DNA of 5,451 nt, taken from positions 1 through 5,451 of the forward strand of contig WFXI01000163.1 in the NCBI GenBank assembly GCA_015490675.1. The letters run 5' to 3'. The translations under genes and the position numbers were made by a program. Below the pieces are notes generated by a model that worked only from the letters and a program-made list of their open reading frames with translations, was not told the origin of the DNA and made no database searches. Shown piece after piece: positions 1 through 5,451 of the stretch (position 1 is its first letter; each line of letters opens with the position of its first letter). Origin of the DNA: Hydrogenothermaceae bacterium (GTDB lineage Bacteria; Aquificota; Aquificia; Aquificales; Hydrogenothermaceae).

Positions 1-1
1 A

Positions 2-595
2 ATGGACTGGCAATTTATTGGATATATAGCTTTTACATATTTGCTTGCTTCTATTCCTTTTGGTTATGTAGTTGGTAAATTATTCGGCAAAGATATAACA
101 AAAGAAGGTAGTGGAAATATTGGTGCTACCAATGTAACAAGAACAATAGGAAAAAAAGCAGGTATTTTGGTTTTAATCTTAGACCTTCTTAAAGGTTTTA
201 TTCCTGTTTACTATGCAAAATATTTATTTTTTGACACTAAATATATAGCAATTGTTGCAGTTACTGCAGTAGTTGGACATTGTTTCTCAATTTTTATGAA
301 ATTTAAAGGTGGTAAAGGAGTTGCAACTGGTTTCGGTGTTCTAATTGCTATATCTGGAAAAGTAGCTTTAATTACATTTTTAGTTTGGCTTGGAACATTT
401 TTAGTTTCTGGATATGTATCTCTTGCATCAATAATGTCTGCTTCTTTATCTTGGATAATAATTTTTCATTTAGTTGGTGATTTATATCTTACAAAGGCTG
501 TTTTACTTTCTTCAATTTTAATTGTTTTTAAACATTCTTCAAACATAGAAAGGCTTATAAACGGAACAGAAAGTAGATTTTTATATAAAGATTAA
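2..595 (+). CDS. plsY: Acyl-phosphate:glycerol-3-phosphate acyltransferase PlsY
   Basis: Integral membrane enzyme that moves an acyl group from acyl-phosphate (made by PlsX) to the sn-1 position of glycerol-3-phosphate, giving lysophosphatidic acid, the first step of phospholipid synthesis. The 197-residue length is normal for the family. Seen: a hydrophobic N-terminal helix (about residues 4-27) with SIPFGY; signature loop SGNIGATN at 37-44, which contacts substrate in the family; a second hydrophobic stretch with KGFIP at 64-68; the glycine-rich phosphate-binding motif KFKGGKGVATGFG at 100-112; further hydrophobic segments through about 175; and the C-terminal motif HSSNIERLINGTESRF at 178-193, with His178, Asn181 and Glu190 in the expected places. 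Lys177 stands where many homologues have Arg. The ATG at base 2 gives a typical PlsY N-terminus, but its ribosome binding site lies outside the window, so the start rests on family fit. The TAA stop overlaps the stop of convergent engB. Confidence 0.96.
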   Translation: MDWQFIGYIAFTYLLASIPFGYVVGKLFGKDITKEGSGNIGATNVTRTIGKKAGILVLILDLLKGFIPVYYAKYLFFDTKYIAIVAVTAVVGHCFSIFMKFKGGKGVATGFGVLIAISGKVALITFLVWLGTFLVSGYVSLASIMSASLSWIIIFHLVGDLYLTKAVLLSSILIVFKHSSNIERLINGTESRFLYKD

Positions 596-1185
596 CTTTC
601 TACCAATCCAAGCTTTTCTATAATTGTATCCACCACTTTATCTATATTTGTTTTTTCTTTTGAAGAAGTTAGTATAATTGGAACATCATCAGGAAGTTCT
701 AATGCCTGTTTTATTATTTTTTTTGCCTTTGCTTTTTCACTTTGGTTTAATTTATCCATTTTTGTAGCAACTACAATGTATGGTATTCCTAGAGTTTCTA
801 AATAGTCCTTCATTACTTTATCTAAAGCAGTAGGTTTATGGCGACTGTCTACAAGCAATACAACAAGTCCTAAATTTTGTCTTGTTTTAAAGTAATTATA
901 TATCATTTTTTGCCATTTTTGTTTTTCTTTTTTAGATACAGAAGCGTAGCCATATCCTGGAAGGTCTACAAAATACATATTATCATTTAGTAAAAAGAAA
1001 TTTATGAGTCTTGTTTTTCCTGGACTTGAACTAACTTTAGCTATATTTCTATTAAAAATCGCATTTATAAGAGAAGATTTTCCTACATTAGACCTTCCAA
1101 CTACAGCTACTTCTGCTCTATCTGGTGGTGGATAGTCTTTAGGATGGACGGCACTTTTTATAAATTGGACTTTTTTTATTTTCAT
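592..1185 (-). CDS. engB: Ribosome biogenesis GTP-binding protein EngB (YsxC/YihA)
   Basis: Small cytoplasmic GTPase of the TrmE-Era-EngA-EngB-Septin-like group, needed for late assembly of the 50S ribosomal subunit. All GTPase motifs are visible in the 197 residues: G1 GRSNVGKSS at 30-38, switch I SSPGKTR with Thr58 (G2), G3 DLPGYG at 74-79, G4 TKMD at 141-144, and a G5-like SSKEK at 174-178. The N-terminal SAVHPKDYPP and the AVVGRSNVGKSSLINA context are typical of EngB rather than Era or Der. It is the last gene of the tig-clpP-clpX-engB unit. Its ATG is one base after the clpX stop (TAA-T-ATG), and no strong Shine-Dalgarno sequence lies just upstream, so translation probably depends on ribosomes finishing clpX (inference). 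Its TAA shares bases with the plsY stop on the other strand. Confidence 0.97.
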   Translation of the reverse strand: MKIKKVQFIKSAVHPKDYPPPDRAEVAVVGRSNVGKSSLINAIFNRNIAKVSSSPGKTRLINFFLLNDNMYFVDLPGYGYASVSKKEKQKWQKMIYNYFKTRQNLGLVVLLVDSRHKPTALDKVMKDYLETLGIPYIVVATKMDKLNQSEKAKAKKIIKQALELPDDVPIILTSSKEKTNIDKVVDTIIEKLGLVES

Positions 1186-1186
1186 A

Positions 1187-2416
1187 TTAACTTGCTTTTT
1201 CGTAAACTAAAACAGGTGGCTTCTTTTTTAGAACCACATCTTTATCTATTACTACTCTTTTAACTCCTTTCTTTTGAGGAATTTCATACATTACATCTAG
1301 CATAATCTCTTCAACAATAGCCCTTAGACCTCTAGCCCCTGTTTTTCTCTTTATAGCTTCTCTAGCTATTTCTCTAATAGCATCCTCAGTGAATTCTAAA
1401 TCTACACCATCCATTGCAAGTAGTTTTTTATACTGCTTTATTAGAGCATTTTTAGGCTCTGTTAAAACCCTAACTAAAGCGTCTTCATCAAGTTCATCTA
1501 AAACAGCAATAACTGGAATTCTTCCTACAAACTCTGGAATTAGACCAAACTTAATTAAGTCTTCCACCTGAACTTGGTGAAGAATATTTCCTTCTTCTTC
1601 CTTTGATTTTATATCACTTGTAAATCCTATCCCTTTTTTTCCAATTCTTTGTCTAATAATATCTTCAAGTCCAACAAAAGCTCCACCAAGAATAAACAAA
1701 ATATTACTTGTATCTATTTGAATAAACTCTTGATGAGGATGTTTTCTTCCACCTTGAGGTGGAATATTAGCTATTGTTCCTTCTAATATTTTAAGTAATG
1801 CCTGTTGGACACCTTCTCCAGAAACATCTCTTGTTATAGAAGGATTTTCACCTGATTTTTTTGCAATTTTGTCTATTTCATCTATGTAAATAATACCTTT
1901 TTGAGCTCTTTCTATATCATAATCTGCTGCCTGAACTAATCTAACTAAAATACTTTCAACATCTTCTCCAACATATCCTGCTTCTGTAATATTTGTAGCA
2001 TCAGCTATTGCAAATGGAACATTTAAAATTTTGGCTAAAGTTCTTGCAAGTAATGTTTTCCCTGAACCTGTTGGACCGATTAATAAAATATTACTTTTCT
2101 CAAGTTCAACATCTTCATCTTGAAGTTTTTCTTTTGATAATATCCTTTTGTAATGGTTATAAACAGCAACAGAAAGGACTTTTTTAGCCCTTTCCTGTCC
2201 TATTACATATTCATCTAGTTTTTTCTTTATTTCTGCAGGTGTTGGAAGTCTATCTAATTCTTCTTGAAGTTTTTCTTCACTATTTAGTTCTTCTTTTATA
2301 AGTAAATCACACTGTTTTACACAATCATCACATATATGTATACCATCTGGTCCTTCTATTAAAACTTTTGTTTCACTTTGAGGTTTCCCACAAAAGGAAC
2401 ATTTTTTTTCTGCCAT
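1187..2416 (-). CDS. clpX: ATP-dependent Clp protease ATP-binding subunit ClpX
   Basis: AAA+ unfoldase that recognises, unfolds and threads substrates into ClpP, and also remodels complexes alone. The 409 residues contain the full architecture: an N-terminal zinc-binding domain with Cys6, Cys9, Cys29 and Cys32 (CSFC and CDDC pairs); Walker A GPTGSGKT at 114-121; pore loop 1 GYVG at 147-150; Walker B IIYIDE at 175-180; the RKH loop at 224-226; the IGF loop at 263-265, which docks on ClpP; an arginine finger in PEFVGR (Arg299); and sensor 2 GARGLR at 360-365. Nothing essential is missing. It lies directly after clpP: the A of its ATG is the last base of the clpP stop (TAATG). An AGAGG ribosome binding site inside the last clpP codons supports this start. 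The intact IGF loop and adjacent clpP argue for a working ClpXP pair. Confidence 0.98.
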   Translation of the reverse strand: MAEKKCSFCGKPQSETKVLIEGPDGIHICDDCVKQCDLLIKEELNSEEKLQEELDRLPTPAEIKKKLDEYVIGQERAKKVLSVAVYNHYKRILSKEKLQDEDVELEKSNILLIGPTGSGKTLLARTLAKILNVPFAIADATNITEAGYVGEDVESILVRLVQAADYDIERAQKGIIYIDEIDKIAKKSGENPSITRDVSGEGVQQALLKILEGTIANIPPQGGRKHPHQEFIQIDTSNILFILGGAFVGLEDIIRQRIGKKGIGFTSDIKSKEEEGNILHQVQVEDLIKFGLIPEFVGRIPVIAVLDELDEDALVRVLTEPKNALIKQYKKLLAMDGVDLEFTEDAIREIAREAIKRKTGARGLRAIVEEIMLDVMYEIPQKKGVKRVVIDKDVVLKKKPPVLVYEKAS

Positions 2417-3033
2417 TAACTACCTCTTTTCTCTAAAACTTTGTCAATAAGACCGTATTCTTTTGCTTCATATGCAGACATAAAGTAGTCTCTTTCTGTA
2501 TCTTGTTCTATTTTTTCTAAAGGATTTCCTGTAAACTCTGCAAGTTTTTCATTTAGATATTTCTTTAGTCTTAAAATTTCTTTTGCGTGAATTTCTATAT
2601 CTGTAGCCTGACCTTGAAATCCTCCAAGAGGCTGGTGAATCATTATTCTAGAACTTGGAAGAGCATATCTTTTCCCTTTAGTTCCTGCTGCAAGTAAAAA
2701 TGCTCCCATTGATGCAGCCTGTCCCATACATATAGTAACTACATCTGGCTTTATATATTGCATAGTGTCATAAATAGCTAATCCAGCTGTAACAACACCA
2801 CCAGGTGAATTTATGTAAAGATAAATATCTTTATCAGGGTCTTCTGATTCTAAAAATAAAAGCTGTGCAACAATTAAGTTTGCTATATGGTCATCAATTG
2901 GAAATCCAAGTAAAACAATTCTATCTTTTAAAAGTCTAGAATAGATATCGTAAGCCCTTTCACCTCTAGGTGTTTGTTCTACAACAATTGGAACAAGCTG
3001 GCTTACGATTCTATCTATATCGTTATTACTCAT
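2416..3033 (-). CDS. clpP: ATP-dependent Clp protease proteolytic subunit ClpP
   Basis: Serine peptidase that forms a double seven-membered ring and degrades polypeptides delivered by ClpX (or ClpA/ClpC where present). The catalytic triad is Ser108 in GQAASMGA (104-111), His133 in MIHQP (131-135) and Asp182 in TERD (179-182). Their spacing, 25 and 49 residues, equals that of Escherichia coli ClpP. Other family marks are NSPGG at 75-79 (oxyanion region) and YDIYSRLLKDRIV at 28-40. Aligning the triad with E. coli puts the mature N-terminus near residue 12, just before LVPIVVEQ, so about 11 residues may be removed by self-processing (inference). The 205-residue length is normal. The ATG overlaps the tig stop by one base (TAATG) and is preceded by a strong GGAGG seven bases upstream, which settles the start. 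Confidence 0.98.
   Translation of the reverse strand: MSNNDIDRIVSQLVPIVVEQTPRGERAYDIYSRLLKDRIVLLGFPIDDHIANLIVAQLLFLESEDPDKDIYLYINSPGGVVTAGLAIYDTMQYIKPDVVTICMGQAASMGAFLLAAGTKGKRYALPSSRIMIHQPLGGFQGQATDIEIHAKEILRLKKYLNEKLAEFTGNPLEKIEQDTERDYFMSAYEAKEYGLIDKVLEKRGS
2423..2427 (-). promoter_or_regulatory. Ribosome binding site of clpX inside the clpP 3' end
   Basis: AGAGG on the - strand, made by the Arg-Gly codons near the ClpP C-terminus, six bases before the clpX ATG at 2416. It supports the overlapping TAATG start of clpX. Confidence 0.8.
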
Positions 3034-4409
3034 TATTTTTCCTCCGGTTTAGTATTTTCTTCTTTGTTTTCTTCAGAAGTTTCGTTAGCTTCTTTTTGAT
3101 TTTCTTCTGCTTGCTCTTCTACTTTTCCGTATTTTTCCTCGTATTCTTCTTTAGTCATTTCTACAATATTAGCCTTTTCTTTTATAAGGTCAAGAACCTT
3201 TTTCTTTAAGATTTCATATCTTATATTTGCAATTTGTCCATTTTCTTCTAAATAGCTTTTTACCTGTGTAAATGGTGCATTGTAACTTTCTGCAATTTTT
3301 TCAATTTCTTTATCTATTTCTTCTTCTGCAACTTCTATTCCTTCTTTTTCTGCTATTTTGTTTAGTACAAACATAACTCTTACATTTTTAACTGCTGTAG
3401 CTTCAAGTCCCTGTGCAACTGCAGTAAGCATTTCTTGGTTTGGCTGTATTCCAATGTTTTGAAGTTGTTTTATGTAATTATCAATTAAAAATTCCAACTC
3501 TGCCTTAACGAGAGATGTTGGAACATCAAAATCATACTGTTTTGCTATTTCATCAATAATTTTTTGATAAAGCTCTGCTTCTTTTGCTTCTTTTACTTGT
3601 TTTTCTAAGTCTTCTTTTATTTTCTTTTTAGCTTCTTCTACATTTTCGCCAAGTCCAAGTTGTTTAACAAATTCATCATTAAATTCTGGTAAAACTTTTT
3701 TCTTAACTTCGAGAATTTCTATATCTACTGTTGCTTTTCCTATTTCTTCTCCTTTTTCGTTGTATAAAGGAACATTTTCTAGATGAATTTTGTCTCCTGC
3801 TTTTTTACCTTTTACTTCTTCTTCTATTTCCTTTCTTAACTGGTTTGCTCCAACAACAACTTCAAGCTCATCTGTTTCATTATTTCCTTCTTCATCTGTG
3901 ATGCTATATTTAATTTTTATAAGGTCCCCTTCTTCTACTTCTTTATCTTCTGTTTCATAGGTTGCATTTTGGTCTAATAATCTTTGAATAGTTTTTTCTA
4001 CATCTTCATCTGTAACTTCATATTTAATCATTGGTATTTCAAGACCTTCATAATCTTTTAACTCAAATTCTGGTGCAACTTCAAAAGTAATCTTAAATGA
4101 TATTTTGTCATCACCTTCTAAATTTATATCTCCAAATCCTAAATCTGGTGAAACAGGCTTTAAATTTTTTTCTTCTAAAATACTTTCTAATTTTTCTTCT
4201 ATGAATTTTCTAACAACTTCTCCTTTTATAGCATCTTTGTATCTAGCTTTTATTACAGATTTTGGAACATGACCTTTTCTAAAACCTTTAACAGATACAT
4301 TTTTTGATATTTCTTTAATTGCATCTTCCACATAATTTTTAATATCTTCTCCGCTATCTTCAATAGTTAAAATTCTAACTAATCCTTTTTCTTCTACAGC
4401 TACATTCAT
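3033..4409 (-). CDS. tig: Trigger factor, ribosome-associated chaperone
   Basis: Cytoplasmic chaperone that binds ribosomal protein uL23 at the exit tunnel and shields nascent chains. The 458 residues show three parts. The ribosome-binding domain covers about 1-112, with the signature GFRKGHVP at 42-49 (the FRK loop at 43-45 contacts the ribosome). An FKBP-type domain covers about 155-235, starting EEGDLIKIKY. The helical chaperone domain covers about 240-430, entered by LPEFNDEFVKQLG at 240-252. The FKBP-like domain looks degenerate: the usual IPGFE segment reads LRKEIEEE (191-198) and most expected active-site aromatics are absent, so prolyl isomerase activity is doubtful (inference). Residues 420-458 form a very acidic, low-complexity tail rich in Glu, Asn and Lys. 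This is the first gene of the four-gene unit, with a clear AAGGAGT ribosome binding site supporting the start. Confidence 0.96.
   Translation of the reverse strand: MNVAVEEKGLVRILTIEDSGEDIKNYVEDAIKEISKNVSVKGFRKGHVPKSVIKARYKDAIKGEVVRKFIEEKLESILEEKNLKPVSPDLGFGDINLEGDDKISFKITFEVAPEFELKDYEGLEIPMIKYEVTDEDVEKTIQRLLDQNATYETEDKEVEEGDLIKIKYSITDEEGNNETDELEVVVGANQLRKEIEEEVKGKKAGDKIHLENVPLYNEKGEEIGKATVDIEILEVKKKVLPEFNDEFVKQLGLGENVEEAKKKIKEDLEKQVKEAKEAELYQKIIDEIAKQYDFDVPTSLVKAELEFLIDNYIKQLQNIGIQPNQEMLTAVAQGLEATAVKNVRVMFVLNKIAEKEGIEVAEEEIDKEIEKIAESYNAPFTQVKSYLEENGQIANIRYEILKKKVLDLIKEKANIVEMTKEEYEEKYGKVEEQAEENQKEANETSEENKEENTKPEEK
3041..3045 (-). promoter_or_regulatory. Ribosome binding site of clpP inside the tig 3' end
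   Basis: GGAGG on the - strand, formed by the Pro-Glu-Glu codons at the very end of trigger factor, seven bases before the clpP ATG at 3033. Because it sits within translated tig, clpP can be loaded both by reinitiation after the TAATG overlap and by fresh 30S binding. Confidence 0.85.
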
Positions 4410-4418
4410 TCTTTTGCC

Positions 4419-4425
4419 ACTCCTT
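4419..4425 (-). promoter_or_regulatory. Ribosome binding site of tig
   Basis: AAGGAGT on the - strand, nine bases before the tig ATG at 4409. It fixes this ATG as the start and lies just downstream of the inverted repeat in the leader. Confidence 0.85.
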
Positions 4426-4457
4426 AAAAGTTTTTTATATAAATTTTGTAAACTTTT
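4426..4457. repeat. 8-bp inverted repeat in the tig leader
   Basis: AAAAGTTT at 4426-4433 and AAACTTTT at 4450-4457 are perfect inverted copies separated by 16 bases, and the spacer contains a 10-bp palindrome TTTATATAAA at 4434-4443. If transcription of tig starts near 4453, most of this lies in the mRNA leader, right next to the AAGGAGT ribosome binding site. Pairing would be mostly A-U and weak at high temperature. It could equally be a DNA-binding site or chance. Confidence 0.4.
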
Positions 4458-4474
4458 ATATTATAAACTAAGAT
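4446..4474 (+). promoter_or_regulatory. Candidate sigma-70-type promoter for fbp
   Basis: On the + strand TTGTAA (4446-4451) and TAAGAT (4469-4474) are separated by 17 bases; each matches consensus at four of six positions. A better -10 hexamer, TAAAAT, lies at 4474-4479 but has a 22-base gap to TTGTAA and no good -35 of its own. The start would be near 4481, with a leader of roughly 36 bases. Weak call because the region is nearly all A and T. Confidence 0.3.
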
Positions 4475-4489
4475 AAAATATTTAGTAAA
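4460..4489 (-). promoter_or_regulatory. Candidate sigma-70-type promoter for tig operon
   Basis: On the - strand a perfect -10 box TATAAT (4460-4465) follows a -35-like TTTACT (4484-4489) with an 18-base spacer. The start would fall near 4453, giving a leader of about 44 bases before the tig ATG. The -10 box is a full consensus match, but in DNA this AT-rich chance matches are common, so the call is moderate. Confidence 0.5.
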
Positions 4490-4499
4490 ACTTACACCT

Positions 4500-4509
4500 A
4501 AGGAAGGGG
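4500..4509 (+). promoter_or_regulatory. Ribosome binding site of fbp
   Basis: Purine run AAGGAAGGGG, ending seven bases before the ATG at 4517. Either the AAGGA or the AGGGG part could pair with 16S rRNA; the second has the better spacing. It supports the chosen fbp start, with no in-frame alternative needed. Confidence 0.75.
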
Positions 4510-4516
4510 ATAATAA

Positions 4517-5451
4517 ATGGCGAAAATAGGGACAGATTTAACAAGATTTATTTTAGAAGAAGAAAGAAAATATCCAAATGCAACAGGTTCATTATCTTTA
4601 GCTTTAAATACAATAGCTTCTGCGTGTAAAGTAATTGCTTCTCATGTAAGAATGGCAGGTCTTGCAGATATTTTAGGGAAAGCTGGTAAAACTAATATAC
4701 AGGGAGAAGAAGTTCAAAAATTAGACGAACTTTCTAATGAGATTTTGATAGAACATCTATCTGATTGTGGTGAATTTTATGCTTTGGCTTCAGAAGAATT
4801 AGACGAGCCTATTTTCCCTGAAAATGGGAAAAATGGTAAATATATTATTTCTTTTGACCCTTTAGATGGTTCATCTAACATCGATGTAAATGTTAGTATT
4901 GGAACTATTTTTTCCATTCATAAAAAAGTAGAAGGAAATATTAATGATTTTCTTCAAGAAGGATATAAACAGGTTGCTGCTGGATATGTAATTTATGGTT
5001 CATCTACTATGTTGGTTTATTCAACTGGAAACGGAGTAAATGGATTTACTTTAGACCCTTCTGTTGGAATGTTTTTACTTTCTCATCCTGATATAAAAAT
5101 TCCAGAAAAAGGAAAAATTTATTCAATAAATGAAGCAAATGCAAAAAAATGGGACAAAGAAGGTTTGAAAAACTTTGTAGAAGCTTTAAAAGACGAAGGA
5201 TACACTTCAAGATACATAGGTTCTATGGTTGCTGATGTTCATAGAACTTTAATTAAAGGTGGTATTTTTGCTTATCCGTCTGATAAGAAAAATAAAAATG
5301 GAAAATTAAGGCTTTTATATGAAGCATCTCCAATGGCATTTTTAATAGAGCAAGCTGGTGGAAAAGCAACAACTGGTAAAGAAGATATTTTAAAAGTTAA
5401 ACCAACAGATATACATCAAAGAGTTCCTGTATTTTTAGGTTCTAAGAAAGA
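4517..5451 (+). CDS. fbp: Class I fructose-1,6-bisphosphatase (3' end cut by window)
   Basis: Hydrolyses fructose 1,6-bisphosphate to fructose 6-phosphate, the committed step of gluconeogenesis (also used in the Calvin cycle). Frame reading gives 311 codons, with no stop before the window ends; class I enzymes are about 320-340 residues, so only the last few are missing. Metal-site residues: GEEVQKLD at 63-70, SEE with Glu93 at 92-94, DPLDGSS at 114-120 (Asp114, Asp117), and Glu269 in YEASPMAF. Substrate-site equivalents of the pig enzyme: Asn205 in YSINE, Arg232-Tyr233 in SRYIGSMVADVHR, Tyr253 in FAYP, and Lys263 in GKLRLLYE. The N-terminal ATGSLSLAL (22-30) matches the position of the AMP-binding helix loop, with Lys108-Tyr109 also kept and Lys136 where pig has Arg140. 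AMP inhibition is thus possible but unproven. The ATG follows an AAGGAAGGGG purine run. It is divergent from tig. Confidence 0.96.
   Translation, partial: MAKIGTDLTRFILEEERKYPNATGSLSLALNTIASACKVIASHVRMAGLADILGKAGKTNIQGEEVQKLDELSNEILIEHLSDCGEFYALASEELDEPIFPENGKNGKYIISFDPLDGSSNIDVNVSIGTIFSIHKKVEGNINDFLQEGYKQVAAGYVIYGSSTMLVYSTGNGVNGFTLDPSVGMFLLSHPDIKIPEKGKIYSINEANAKKWDKEGLKNFVEALKDEGYTSRYIGSMVADVHRTLIKGGIFAYPSDKKNKNGKLRLLYEASPMAFLIEQAGGKATTGKEDILKVKPTDIHQRVPVFLGSKK

Larger units (their letters stand above)
4410..4516. promoter_or_regulatory. Divergent intergenic region between tig and fbp
   Basis: The only real intergenic stretch in the window, 107 bp and extremely AT-rich. It must carry the start signals for the leftward tig-clpP-clpX-engB unit and probably for rightward fbp. 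Promoter candidates for the two directions overlap physically, so the two transcription starts may compete. I found no CIRCE-like heat-shock operator (TTAGCACTC type), no riboswitch-like structure and no small ORF with a convincing ribosome binding site. Confidence 0.8.

Noticed and set aside
560..640. Bidirectional terminator between plsY and engB
   Set aside because: The genes overlap at their stops and no stable stem-loop with a U-run is visible around the join.
1389..1571. 60-codon open frame on the + strand
   Set aside because: It lies antisense within clpX, is Ser/Lys-rich without any domain, has no ribosome binding site, and sits in a region where the - strand encodes conserved ClpX sequence.
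3050..3140. Simple-sequence repeat or CRISPR-like array in the TTC-rich stretch
   Set aside because: The apparent repetition comes from runs of Glu/Lys codons in the trigger factor tail; unit lengths are irregular and there are no spacers.
2970..3209. 79-codon open frame on the + strand that looks like a hydrophobic, Phe-rich membrane peptide
   Set aside because: It is the antisense reading of the Glu/Lys-rich end of tig and the start of clpP; antisense GAA/AAA codons automatically give Phe/Leu/Ser, so the apparent membrane character is an artefact.
592..4516. A novel defence or accessory system in the four-gene block
   Set aside because: All four genes are full-length, motif-complete housekeeping proteins in a widely conserved order; there are no unknown genes, repeats or mobile-element marks.
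4410..4516. CIRCE or other heat-shock operator before tig
   Set aside because: No GCACTC/GAGTGC inverted repeat is present; the only inverted repeat is AT-rich and does not match a known heat-shock operator.

Overview
This window is ordinary core-genome DNA from an AT-rich bacterium. It holds six protein genes, all from well-known families. Codon third positions are strongly A/T, and the proteins are rich in Lys, Glu and Ile, with very charged stretches in trigger factor. The gene set and protein style fit a low-GC thermophile such as Aquificota (Hydrogenothermaceae-like). That placement is an impression from sequence style and would need a database search to confirm. I see no RNA gene, mobile element, CRISPR array or previously undescribed system.

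Layout. From the left edge, plsY (acyl-phosphate:glycerol-3-phosphate acyltransferase, membrane lipid synthesis) runs on the + strand to 595. It meets engB, which runs the other way, stop codon to stop codon. From 4409 down to 592 on the - strand lies a tight four-gene unit in the order tig, clpP, clpX, engB. A 107-bp divergent intergenic region (4410-4516) separates tig from fbp (class I fructose-1,6-bisphosphatase), which runs rightwards on the + strand and is cut by the window end a few codons before its expected stop.

How the genes work together. Trigger factor meets nascent chains at the ribosome exit. ClpX unfolds proteins and feeds them to the ClpP peptidase. EngB is a GTPase needed for large ribosomal subunit assembly. 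The unit therefore links protein synthesis, folding and turnover. tig/clpP and clpP/clpX overlap by one base (TAATG), and clpX/engB are one base apart, so the four genes are probably co-transcribed and at least partly translationally coupled. The same neighbourhood in Firmicutes usually carries lon genes between clpX and engB; here there is none. plsY and fbp are independent neighbours serving phospholipid synthesis and gluconeogenesis.

The points most worth a second look are a trigger factor whose FKBP-type domain seems to have lost its usual active-site signature, the extreme compaction of the gene junctions, and the overlapping face-to-face promoter candidates between tig and fbp.
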